Assembly: GCF_019175285.1 (NCBI RefSeq)
Contig: NC_056527.1
Span: 53,243,965 to 53,307,964 of the forward strand
Length of the DNA: 64,000 bases
Direction of reading: 5' to 3'
Source of the DNA: Sceloporus undulatus
Lineage: Eukaryota; Chordata; Lepidosauria; Squamata; Phrynosomatidae
The notes under the pieces were generated by a model, which was not told where the DNA came from, did no database searches, and was given only the letters and a program-made list of their open reading frames with translations. Positions 9,601 through 23,100 of the stretch are shown piece by piece. A program made the position numbers and the translations under genes. Every line of letters starts with the position of its first letter. Position 1 is the first letter of the stretch.

Positions 9601-11096
9601 CCAAATCGCTGAAGCAATTCAGAAAGGGGGGGCATGCTTTTGACCCGTTTAACCCGTGTCAAAAAGACGCTGGTTTTTTGAGGGTCTTTTGGGCTGAATC
9701 GATTTATTTTGGAATAAATCGATTCATTACAAGTAGGAATCAGGTAGAAACTGAATACGCCCGCCCTGCCCCCCCCCCCGCTTCCCGGCCTCTCCATCCC
9801 CAACCAACCTTCTCTGCCCCCGGCTTTGCCTCTCCGCCGCCTGGCCGGGCTTTCTCCAGAGTGCGTTCCTCCTCCTCCTCCTCCTCCTCCTGGGATACTT
9901 CCGGAGGCTTTGGGGCTAGCCTGGACTGCCTGTCCTATCATCCCCCACCATCCTGGCCCTGGCCATGAAGAAATCAGAGGCCAGGGGCAAAGAGGCAAGG
10001 TCGGGTGGCAGAGAAGGTAGGGCAGGGGCTGAGAGGCTTTGGAAAGAGGTTCCGTGCAGCCAGGCCTTCCCTGCCCCTGGCCTCTGCCTAACTCCTTCCA
10101 CCCCAGCCATGCCTGCTTCTGTCTTCCCAGCCTCCTCTTGCCTCCTCTCCCTCGGCCTACCTTCTCCACCCCTGCTGGCCTGTCCTCCAACTGAGCGACC
10201 TCTCCTCTGCACTGGCCAGCATCTCCTCCACTCCAGCCAACCTGTCCTCTGCCCTGGCGGCCTGTTGTCCAGCTGGGCAGCCTCTCCTCCGCCCCAGCCG
10301 GCCTCACGTCAGCTGGCCTGTCCTCCACCCCGGCAACCTGTCCTCCACCCTGGGTGGCCTCTCCTCTGTCCCAGCCAGCCTCTCCTCCACCCCAGCCAGC
10401 CTATCTTCCAGTCCAAATATAATGGGAACCATGATCTGATTCTAAATAGATCAATTTGGATCGGAAACAGATTTTTGTGTAAGTGGGAATGAGGCCATGG
10501 ATACATTTCTGTAAAATATTCTGAAACTTTATTTTGAACAGATCTTTTATGAGTATCTTTCTTTGCTTCCTCAGGAAATTGATACACACCTGGTTCCAAC
10601 TCTGTGAGCAGAAGTTCCACATGCTTGAATTGAAAGCAGCAAGGGAAAATTGTCCAGTTAAATTCAAAGCATTGACAGTGTAGTAAAATCCAGAGAAGGC
10701 CTATGAATAAACCAAGATGGGAGATATTTCACAATTATTTTTCCAATGGTAAGTTAATGCCAACTAATGGAAAATGAAGTCTACAGATTCATTTTGTCAT
10801 TTTTAACAAATTTTTTTAACCATAAGAAGTCGAAGGCTTTCATGGCCAGCATCCATAGTTTTTTGTGGGGTTTTGGGCTATGTGGCCATGTTCTAGAAGA
10901 GTTGGTTTATGACATTTCACCAGCATCTGTGGCTAGCACCTTCAGAGAATGCTGGCATGGCAATGAGTGGGGTATAAATGTCATAGGAAGACAATGGATC
11001 TCTAATTAAACAGACATAAATCCTCCTTGCAGATCCCCCCACAGAACAATGCATAGATTAACATTTAAATCACCCCTCCCAATCCAGGGTCACACA

Positions 11097-11131
<35 letters not shown>

Positions 11132-11146
11132 TGTGTGTGTGTGTGT

Positions 11147-11191
<45 letters not shown>

Positions 11192-14100
11192 ACTCACTGC
11201 CATGCCAGCATTCTCTGAAGGTGCCAGCCACAGATGCTGGTGAAATGTCAGAAACAAACTCCTCTAGAACTTGGCCACATAGCCTGAAAAACCCACAAGA
11301 AAACAATGTATGTACTGTCTTTACATCCAATAGTCTCAAGGTGACTTCCTAGCAAATAGTGAAGAGCATGAAAAGCAACGCAATACAGTACGATTAGACA
11401 CAGCAATAAAAAATACCCACCCCCCCCCCCAAGGAAACAACAAAAAGAGTAGAACAGTACTTACCACAAAATTCCCTTTAATATTTGGCTGGTAAATTCC
11501 ATTAAAAGAACAATCTTCCCTGTCTCTGCAAGATGTAAAATCGAATAACAGAGACACTGCCTCTCTGCAGACAGCTGGATTGCCAGTTCCTATGACATTT
11601 ATAGAATGGCTTATATTGTAGTTCTCTGGTCTCAGATGTGCAGTACAGAGGCTTCCATACAAGTGCTTCATTGTCAGAACAGTTTTGTAATTCTGAGGAT
11701 AACATGGATTTTCAATTCTGGCTTTATCACTTGATTTCTGATATTTAACAAACAAACAGGAAAATTTTCATTAGGAGGAACATTTAGACTGGTATTACTG
11801 TAGTAGTCAAACAATTAGAGGAGTGTAGAATTTGAAGGGATCCCAAGGGTCACCTAGTCCTTGTTCAACAGTTCTTAATCTATGGTCTGCCAGATGTGGT
11901 GGACATCTGCTCTCAAAACCCCTGACAATTGGCTAACTTGGTTGGGGCTTTGGCAGTTGTAGCTCAAAACATCTGAAGGCCCAAAGTTTGAAAACAACTG
12001 AACTAAGTGACCCTTCTAACTCTACTATTCTATGATTCTGATCAGGTTGACCCTTGCCAAGGAAGGATGACAGCTAAAGCAGCCCTGACAGTTGGTTATC
12101 CACTCTGCTTAAAAACCTCTAGTGAAGGTAAGCCAACCATATTCTGAGTTCATTTTAATGATGTTGTCCTGTATTTTGTTATTTATTACATTTTCTCATA
12201 ACACACATGCAACTAAAACAGAAAGAGGAGGCAGCTGATAGAGCTGCCCAAGAAAAGCAACAACGATGGCCAATTATAAAAAACAAAACACAATGCCAAA
12301 CATGTGGAAGATTCCTGCCATTGTGCAATAAAAGTCTTTCAGTCACCAGTATACACAAAACTACTTTGTTTATCATGCTTGCAATATATAGCCAAATGTT
12401 ATTAGAATATAGGAAGCTGCTTTATATCAGGCCAGATTATGTATCCAGTTAGCTCAATAATATCTGCTTTGACTAGCAGCATGTCTCCAGCCTTTCCACC
12501 ACTGGTCTTTCCTACTACTTGTTATTTGATCCTTGTAAGTGCAAATAACAGGGACTGAACTTGAGACACAATGTATGCTAAGTACATGCACCATCACTGA
12601 ACTATCATCCTTCTCTATGGCCAGTTAGGTCAGCTCTAGGATCATACCTGCAGTATGGATGCCAGCAATTTTTTCTCTGCTTCGTCTCTTCCATAACACT
12701 GGAAACTATGTGTATATACACTATATGAATAGCCATACAGCTGCACCTGTCGTGTGCTGTTGAATGTTTCAGTAGTTTCCTCAGGGATAAATGATATTTG
12801 GGTGGAGGCACCTCCTAGATCAAGTGCACCTGTAGTCTCTGCTCCATGAGGATGGACCCAGGTACTCAAAATGTTTCTCTAGAAATAAAGAGGGGAAATC
12901 TGACATTTCATCGGCTATTTTCTCAAATTTTTAGTTCAAAAAATAAAGCTAAAATCAATCACTATTTTAAGATTAATGTAGAAATGACAAATTACTGAAG
13001 CACTGTAGCAGGGGTGGCAAGAATGCAACCCTCCAGACTGTAACACCCAGCATTTTTCATCATTGGCTGTAATGGCTGGGACCGTTGGGAATTGCAGTCC
13101 CACAACATCTGAAGGGCTGCAATATTCCCACCTCTACAACAAGCATATGAGATAAAGAGCCCTTTGGATCATAGTGGTTGAATATCCAGCAAGCCACGTG
13201 ACATCTTTGCTGAGATGGGTGGCAAGCCAAACATAGCTCTCCATTTATTTATTTAGCATCATTATGTTCCACTTTTCTTACATTATGGAATTCAAAGGAA
13301 ACTTTGGTCACCATGTTGCGAAACCAGCCAGGTCCTCAAACCACAGTTTGAAATTAATTAAAGATCCTGCATGCAAAGGGATCTTGTAGCACCTTTGAGA
13401 CTAGCTGAAAGAGAGAAGTTGCTAGCGTAAGCTTTCTTGGACTTGAGATGCATAGACTGGAGTGGAAAGTCCAGGGACAGACCTGTATAAGCAGACTGTG
13501 TGTGAGAAGGTCCATAGGAATGCAAACTTAATGAGTATGAAGATAAGGTCACAAGTTGAGTTTTAACAATGCTCATTGTTGCCTAAAGCCAAAGTGAGTA
13601 GATAATTATATGAATGAGTATTGGGATGCAGTGTGGGAACCAGAAAGAAAATGTGATGAACAGGTTATTAGAGCCCCCATGAGGCTGGGGGGTTAGCTCC
13701 TTTCTGTTTCTCATACTACATCCCAATACACATTCATATAGGAGTGAAGCAGGAAGTGCAAAAGGTCCACACTGGGACCACACTGCTGACATTTCTCCCA
13801 GAACCACAGCATTCCCCCCAGCCCTTAGGAGCTGTCACAGTCCTAAACCAAGCACCAAAAAGGAGGGTATTTTACTGCTCCTTTTTGGGCCATTCTTTGC
13901 CAAGAAGCCACACTTGGGGCATGGGTCATCTGAATGTTGCCCCCAACGTGGCCCGACAGCAGCCCTTTGGGGCTGTCTGTTTCAGCCCATAGTTATCCAC
14001 TCATCTTGGCTTTAGGCAACATCCTTCCTGCTGCCTTGTCTCCCAAGGGCCATTGTTAAAATTGAACTTGTCACTTCATCTCCACATCTACAAAATTTTG

Positions 14101-17100
14101 CATTCGTATGGACTTTCTCACACAGAGACTGTTTATGTAGATCTGTTCCTGAACTTTCCACTCTACACCATGCATTTGAGGAAACAGACTCAAATCTATG
14201 AAAACCCATGCTACTAATTTCTCTCTTTCAGTTAATCTCAAAGATGTAACAAGATCCCTTTGCATATTTATTTTCCAGTCTAACATGGCTATATCTTTAA
14301 ATTAAAGATCCTGGTTAGTTCTGAACCATGTAACCAGAGTTTACCAGTCTGGACATAACAGGAAACCATGGCTAGTTAAACAGATTTTCTATTTAGTTTA
14401 GCAAGCTGTTCCATAAGAGACAGAGTGAAGGGAATGACAGTGCAAGCAAAGGAATTGTCAACATTATTAAACCAAGAGAGGAACATCTGAGCTGACCAAC
14501 GATCTCCTTACCTAGCTGACTTGAGCAACTATCTCTTTACCAGCTTATCTCACAGAAACAAGATTAATGTTTGAACTCTAAATCTCTCTACCATAGAGAG
14601 GGTTTTATTAAATAAAAAATCTAATAATTTTTTCAGCAATAAGTATCAGATCACATGAATATTTCCCATTGTGAATATGTGGATTTCCACTGCTCAAATG
14701 GAATAAGGCAGTAAAGTGGCAGGATTAGCATGCATTTTATCTCCACATCTATATATCCCTGCTTAGTAGGGAAGAATGAGCATTGCTTATTTCCTCAGGT
14801 AGGCTCCATCCACACTGCAGAAATAATCCAGGTTGACACCTCTTTAACTATCATGGCTCAATGCTATGGTTCCCAAACTGTACATCCCTAGATCCTGGGA
14901 ATTGTAAGTTATTGTGGCACCAGAAATCTCTGGAAGAGAAGGCTAAAAGTCTCACAAAACTACAATTCACACAATTCCATAGCACTGAGCTACGGAATGA
15001 TTTCTGCAGTGTGGATGCAGCTGCAGTCTTCTGTGAACTTCATGACAATGCAACATTTTAACCAGTATTAAATCCAAATTAGAATTTTTCAGGTTTTTCA
15101 TTTTATCATGAAATCTGCTGTTTTAAGTGCTCTGAAACTGAAGTTTCATTTTTTTAGATTGTAGTTTTTTGAGAGGAGGTTCCTACAAAAAAAATCTCAT
15201 TGCATTTTTAGGATTTTAAAAATCATGTCTTGTTCTTTTTGCTTACATCACCTTGTGAACTTTGATACTGAGACGTGATATAAATAGATTTAATGACAAT
15301 ATTCCACAACCTTATGTTACACTATATTGGTTCAGGTTGTTTGAAAGATTTTATGACTAGGAGATAGTCAGCTTCCTCATTTAACCTCAGATATCTCTAT
15401 GTGCCCTTGAATGTTCTGACCATTTTTCTACCACCTGTTCAAACTTTAGCCTTTTTAAACATTGGCCTGTTATAGACTGCCAAAATAAAGCTGCTTCGGG
15501 TCTCTTTGGAGGTATGCTATTTAAATGATGCATGGGTCCTAAGAGTCCGGAGGTCGCGCCAAAGCCACACTCCATTCCTAAGCACTGGAGTGCAGCTTTG
15601 GTGCAGCTTCCGGACTCTTAGGATGCATGCATCATTTAAACAGCATACCTCCAAAGAGACCCGAAGCAGCTTTATTTTGGCAGTCTGTAACAGGCCATAC
15701 ACTCTTACCCCGGGATACGAATGCGCCGCGTTACGAAATTTCCGGGTTACGAAAAAAAAATAATAAAAAATATTTCCGGGTTACGAAGGTTATTCCGGGT
15801 TACGAAGAAAATTTTGGTGCTTTTCGGCGCTATTTCGCACGGAATCGCGGCTTTTCCCCATTAGCGCCTATGGCTTTTTCAGCTTACGAAGCCTTCCGGG
15901 TTACGAAAATGGCGGCGGAACGAATTAATTTCGTAACCCGGGGGCCGAGTGTACTTTCATTCTGCCCATAACTAGTTACGGGGATCCTAATTCAGACATT
16001 TCTGCAGGTTTGATTTTAAGTGGGTATTTATTTGCTATAAATTATGTATAAATATAAGAATTCTTCTATGTAACTGTATGTCATATATTTATGTGTTGTT
16101 CTCTTGCTGCTCTTGATTTGCTCTTGAAGAAGCCCTTAGGAGCACCCACAAATTGAAACACACCAGTTTTTTTAGCTAATAAAAGATCATCTTTTCAGCA
16201 TCCTGAGACATGTGGAGGTCATTAGATGCTCTCCTGTTTTTTCTTTTTCTCTTTTTACTGTTTAGCGGCTCACTTAGAAAGGGTTACAAAAGCACCAGAA
16301 TATCTTGGAATTATCACAAACTGTCACAGTTTTGGTTCTATCACTGATATCACTTTGACTACCATTAGTTTATTTACACTAATGGTTCTCAGCCTGTACA
16401 TTCCTAGATTGTTGGGTTGCAAATCCCACAATGTCCACTGGTGACCATGGTGGCTGGGACCTCTGGGAGGTGAAGTCCATTATCGCGTAGGGAGTCTAAA
16501 CCACGGGTTTTATTTGCCTGCTTTGTCCCAGATATCATTTATAATATACGTAATTAAAATTGAGCATAATAACCAGTTATGCCCAGTACTGCTCTGTTCT
16601 GGAATATCTGAAAAGTATATTTTAATTTTATCCAAAAAGGTGAAAGTCTTCCTTTAGAATTTTTCCTGTTTTTATTAAGAGCTATATTGGCAAATATTTC
16701 AACAGGTTTTTAGATCCTCTGAAAATTGCTTACATTAAAAAAGACTCTCTTGACAGTTTGATCTAAGCTGTTGTTACAGTGGATGTTACATAAATGCAGG
16801 AGCCACATGTATCTTCCCATATTAATGTTCTGTATGTGGAGTCAAAATCTAACTGAAGCTCAAAAGTATTAAATCTACAACATGGATCAAAGTTTTGACT
16901 TTGACAGATTGATCACTGACTTTTAAATGGAATTTTCAAAGTAAGAGCCCGTACAAACAGGCCAAAATAAGGCTGCTTTGGGTCACTTTGGGAGGTATGC
17001 TGTTTAAATGATGCATGAGTCCTAAGAGGCCAGAAGCCATGCCAAAGCCATGCTCCAGTCCTAAGGGCTGGAGCACAGTTTTGGCGCAGCTTCTGGCCTC

Positions 17101-20100
17101 TTAAGATGTGTATGTCATTTATACACCCAACTGTTAAAGGAGAGATAATGATACAATTTGAGAGATAATGATAAATTTGTAATGATATAAATTTATAGAC
17201 AACAGTTTTTAGCCAATACATGTTCACATCCCTGCACAGCATCACTAGACAAAAGTCAACCATTAGCATTGCTCTCAGCATAAATGTGCAGTAATGGGGG
17301 AAAATTGTGTCACAAAACTGTGAAACCAAATGAGCTGCTGTCCATAGACATAGGAACCATATAGACAGGCCAGAATAAAGCTGCTTCAGGTCACTTTGGA
17401 GGTATTCTGTTTAAATGGCACACACATCTTAAGAGACCAGAAGCTGCACCAAAGCTGCGCTCCAGTCCTTAGGATTGGAGCATGGCTTCCAGCCTCTTAG
17501 GACGCATGCATCATATAAACAGCATACCTCCAAAGTGACCCAAAGCAGCTTTATTTTGGCCTGTCTGTAGAGGCTCACAGTGACACTACTATCATGCCTC
17601 CTCTCTCACGGTGTTTTAGCACAAAACGAGAAGACTCTTGAGAAGAGGAAAAGAAGTTCTGTAAAAGAACTGTTGAAAACTGCAGGGGCCATTCTTTTTT
17701 AACCTGTCTACTATGTAAGTCTAATGGATCTACCATCTCACCCATCTTCAGTGCAGGAAATCTATATATTCTGAGATCCTCTGGAGAGGCCCTTCTTTCA
17801 TTTTCACCACCTTCATACAAGGTAATGCCTTCTCCAAGCTCCAGAACTCCTTTCCTAGCTATGCTAGAATGACTCCCTTCTTTGCTGTCCTTCCATTGGC
17901 AGGCAAAGTTTTATTTGTTTTATTTTGACAAAACTTTTAGAGGGTTTTTTAAGAAAGGCTTTTAAAAGCATGCTACATTTTAAAACTGTACAGTGCTGTT
18001 TTTAACTGATTCTTATAATTGTTATACATATGTTTTTAAATTGTTTTTGTTAACAATTTAATTCTATTTTAAGGTTGATTTTTGGTATATTTTAATTATT
18101 TTGTAATGTAAGGCTTTGAGTACCAAAATGGAGAAAATGCAGAGTATAAATAAAGGTTATAAATAGTAATAACAGTAGTAGGGATAATAATAACAACAAC
18201 AATAATAAGACAAGAAGTGTGGGGTGTACATCATGAAGTCTGTAAATAGGATCAATATATTTAAGGCTTTTGTTTTTTTATGACATATTTAATCTGGAAT
18301 GAAGATTACCTACAGTTAAAAATCTAAGTGAAATTAAAGGAGTGTCATTTTTTCTTGGCAAAATGAATACTAATAGTCCTTCTTAAAGGAACATTTTGCA
18401 GAACACGTACCAATAGCATATCCAAATGTCATTATTTTATAGGACCATTTAAATGGAATGCAATAAAAGAATTCACTAGCTAAAATATAACTTTAGGAAC
18501 TGTTGATCATAGAACATTCTGTAATGTTGTAGAGTTGCTTTAAAGTAACTGTATGACAGCACTATCAAGACTGCAATGCAATCTTCCCTTTCACAAAATA
18601 TAGGAGTTTATATTAATCCCAGCTACATCCACTCAAATACTAGTTATTTGTCAGACAATAGTATGTAATAAAACATGCAGATATTTCCACACACCTCCAA
18701 GAAATTGCCCTTTAAATAGTTGGCTGTAATCCATCCATACACCCCTTCCTCTTGCCCAGTTATGATTTGAGCACCCCTAAATTCAAAGGGCTGGGATGTG
18801 AAGTAGTTTTGAATGCTCTCAAGGACTTCACTGGCTGCTGATTCATTTTGCAACCTAAGCAATTCACAGAACACAAAATGCTGAGTGTCTGACAGGAGAG
18901 GCTTACCCTCACAAATACTTGCCAAATCTAGTAACCAGAGGAAAAGCTTATAATTTTTGTACTTTGAACATGGAAGGACAATCTTTAATAGGAGATAATC
19001 AAAGCTTGGTTCTTACATGCATGCACATCACTTGATTGCTCAACATTTGTCTGGACTTCACAGCATGAAGTTACTTGTTTAACGATAACTCCCAGAATCC
19101 CCCCGTCAGTTTTTCCATTGGTTTTGGAGAGCTATGGTCAAAAAGTAATTTCTTTACATTCTAGGCTTTCACCACTGAAAGATAATTGGATTGATCTGAT
19201 TTAGGTGCCAGCAAAAGAGCTTACAAAAGAAGAATTCCACAATTGGTCCTTTTCCCAATCATATCCTTTTCAAAAGTGCCTCTGTTGAATTTTAGAGATG
19301 CACCCTTTCTCCCAACACCACAGTCCACTTTATGCACCAGGGTCCTCTGACCACTGGCGGTGAATTTAGAGTGACTGCCACAGGAAAATAGGAGGGGACA
19401 GCGAAGTCTGGTTTTGCGCATTCATTGTGTACACCTATATTTGGATCCATCCCAGTGACCTCTTTGTAATCCTAACTAAGACAACTAAGAGCCTGTACAG
19501 ACAGGCCATAATAAAGCTGCTTCAGATGACTTTGGAGGTATGCTGTTTAAATGATGCATGCATCCGAAGCATGATGCATGCATGCCAAAGCAAGCTCCAA
19601 TCCTAAGGAGTGGAACGCAGCTTTGGTGTAGCTTCTGGCCTCTTAAGATGCATGTGTCATTTAAACTGCATACCTCCAAAGTGACCCGAAAAAGCTTTAT
19701 TTTGGCCTATCTGTATGGGCCCTGAATTAATAGACCTTATCAACCAATAATTGATTCAGTGGATAAACTCTAGTTGGGACTACCAAGAGGAATTGGGCCA
19801 TAATGTTTGGGATGACATTACGATATATATTAATGTTTTTCTTGTCATAATTAATCTCTGATAGCTGTTTCATACAAAACTGATGAGCAACATACATGCA
19901 TGAGTGAACAAGCCCTGAGATACACACCCAGCTGCACAGACCTATGCAAGCTTACTTGGAAGAAAACATCACTGTGTTTAGGGTGCTTACTCCCAAGTGT
20001 GTGTATATAGGATTGCAGTCTTTGTAATAAGACCCAGTGAACTCAGTGGGACTTATTTCTGAACAAGCATGTATAGGAACTGCACTGTACATCAATTCCA

Positions 20101-23100
20101 GATACATCAATAAAAAGACATATTAAAGCAATCAACCTTTTTCCTTCTCCATGTGTATAAAAGTTACAGATATTAGCATGTTCTGCTTATCCAAATAACA
20201 CATACAGCGTATATTATGTCAAATTGCTTACTGAAACAGAATGGTTGCCATGAAAAACAGCAAGGACGAAAACATACAAAAAGTACAGTAAAATGCTTTG
20301 GATTATATCTATACATATGTACGCACTATATATCTTTAAATGACTTGAGTATAAAACCATATATTAACCATATTCATATGCCCTCCGTTACCATTGATAA
20401 AGTAAGTAGTGGGATATGGTTTTTCACAAATGCCCACATGGAAATTCTATAGTGGCCAACTGATCCTTGTATGTTTATACCAGTTACATATGCCGATATT
20501 GTCTGCATACACAACAGGAACAGATTCAGTCCTCCATCTCTTTGGCTGCCATACACTTGTGACAACACATAGTACAAAATGAAACCATCAAGGGCATTGT
20601 TTCCCCACATATATTCAAGGAAATTAGCATATTTATTATGAAATATTCAGGAACACTGGGTCCTGGAATCTGCTTTCTTAAAAGCTGTCAATAATCACAA
20701 CTAGTTTAATATGAGGTCAGATCCTTATTCCTGATAATACCTCCCTAGAAGATCAAAATCTCTCTTCAAGTTTTAAGTGTTGCATTACATCTGTAATCTT
20801 CATGGAGGTAAGGAGAGGAAGGAAAAAATGTATCATGACTTGTTCTGCTTGACTGCATTTGATATTTCAACAACAGGTAAAGAATTACTTGCAGCAGTTC
20901 AGTTTCACTGATCCATGTCAAAATTAACTTTCCTACTATACCTCAGAAGTCTCATGCCAGCTGTGGCTCCCAGGTACACAGGCGTGGTTCTATGCAAATG
21001 AAAAGGAATTTTTTCCTTGACTTTATCAATGCAATCATTGATGGGCTTAGCGATTTCTTGGGGGTTACTTCCATAACTAGATATCCCTGGACCTGGAAGA
21101 AAATAAAGGACTCAGTTTTGGTCTGACAATAATACTCTAAAATTACAAAGATCAATACAATAAAAACTTTAGACCAGCAAGTAAAAAAGATTGTTGTTAA
21201 CAGCACTTTATGTCACGCAGGGCCTATTTTTGGAATCTTGCCTCTTGTATATATTCTTGGCTGACAGCAGCTCTGCATTAATGTTCTACAGGTGTTCATG
21301 TATTCCAAACAAATCAATAGACGTAGTACTGAAAGGCGACTGTTTCTCAGATCTCATCACATTCAATCAAACTACATCCCTTAAATGTGGTTCAGTCTGG
21401 ATTTACTGATGTAAGAAGAATTAAATTCACCAGGGCAGCCAGCAACTGTGCAACAGATGGTTGCAAATAATTGCCTGAAGACTTAAGAAATACTTTTGAA
21501 AATTGCAACAGACATACAAAGCAGCACCACAGGTAAGTGCTGTTAAGACTTTTTTATTATTATGTGTCTTCATGTTAATTGCCACTTATGGCAACCCTAT
21601 CATAGGGTTTTCTGGTCAAGATTTGTTTAGAGGAGGTTCAGGCATTACCTTCTTCTAAGGCTGAGATAGTGTGACTTGCCTGAAGTCACCCAGACCTAGT
21701 AGCTTTCCATGGCTAAGCGGTAGTTCTGCCAAAGTGAAAACTGGAGATGGTTCATGTACTTGTAATAGTTGTGTAGAAAAAGAGTTTCAGCAGTTGTTGC
21801 TTGTCACCTTGATGCATGTTCAACAACACCTGCTGAAATTCACTCTCTTATACAACCATTAGAAGTACAAGTTCCTCTCCAGATTTTACTCTGGCATCTC
21901 TGCTGAACAGGAATTCAGTCCCTGGATTCCCAGAGTCCTAGTCCAACACTCTAACCACTTAACCATGCTGTAAGGTAGTATGACATAAAGGACACTAAGA
22001 AAAATGGTATGCATATGAAGCAAATGCTCATTACTGAGGGATTTCAGTGGGTCATGAAGAAGCATAAAATGCTTTTTCACTTTAAAAAAACAAAACATCA
22101 GCAATAAATGAAATTTAGGGGTTGTCTGCATGGGGATTCACAGAAACAGCACTACCTCATTTTGGAACATACCTGTTTAGACAATGTACATGGCTGAAGG
22201 GAGGAAAACAGACCTATGCTGCACTCCGGGGCTTATGACCAGAGAAAAATAAATCCCAGTTTACTCTGGTTCAAGCTGGAAAGAGTGAACTATCACATAC
22301 CATTTCTTTTGCCTGCATCCTTGCAAAGTAAACAAAACAACCAACAACATTTGGCTTGGAGTTAAGATCCTTGTCTGCTGCCCACCTCTGCCTTTCCCTT
22401 CCAACTGAGAGGAAGTGAATGGAATCTGTTTTAACCTTTATAATGCTGTCCTGATAATGAATCTACAAGAGAAATAATACATTTTCTTTGTCCAAACTTT
22501 TAATTTATAATTATTCTGATTTTACTTTTTTCCTGATGCTTTTTTTTATTACTTTTTTAAAAATTGTATTAATTTGACATATTTCAACGTAAAACCATTT
22601 ATGAGGATTTTACCTGCTTGAACGTCATATAAATGCTTAAAATAAATACTTAATTTAAAAAGAGGGAGAGTTTGTACCTCTTCCTGGAAGTACTTTCCTT
22701 TTGTCTCCATTTCTGTTTTACAGTGGTATATAAACTCTGGGGGAAACTGATCTACTTGTAACCTGAGATAAAATGTGCAAAACTAAAATACCCAAAAAAC
22801 TCAACCACATAAAACAAAAACAAAAAATCCCCAGAGCTTGGAAAACTTACTTTTTTTTACTATAGCTCCTGGAAGAGTACTCTGAAAAAGTAACTTTTCC
22901 AAGCCCTGAAAGAGAAACATATCATTTTAGCTGAGGTCTGAACTCATCTTAATAATATATGTTTTTAAAGTAAGGTATGTGCTTTCAGATTGCCTGTTGA
23001 TTTATTGTGACCTCATGAATTTCACAGGCTTTCTTACACAATACTCAGAAGTGGCTTGTCATTGTCTTCCCCTGAAATAAAACCTACAGCACATGGTACT

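Noticed and set aside
9543-10328. 261-codon minus-strand open frame
   Set aside because: It lies in the GC-rich repeat element, is glycine/arginine-rich from simple repeats, and overlaps equally long frames on the other strand.
11049-11352. Open frames rich in VCVC or THTH
   Set aside because: Translations of a dinucleotide microsatellite.
15464-15696. microRNA precursor
   Set aside because: The hairpin is a multi-copy palindromic element, far longer than a typical precursor.
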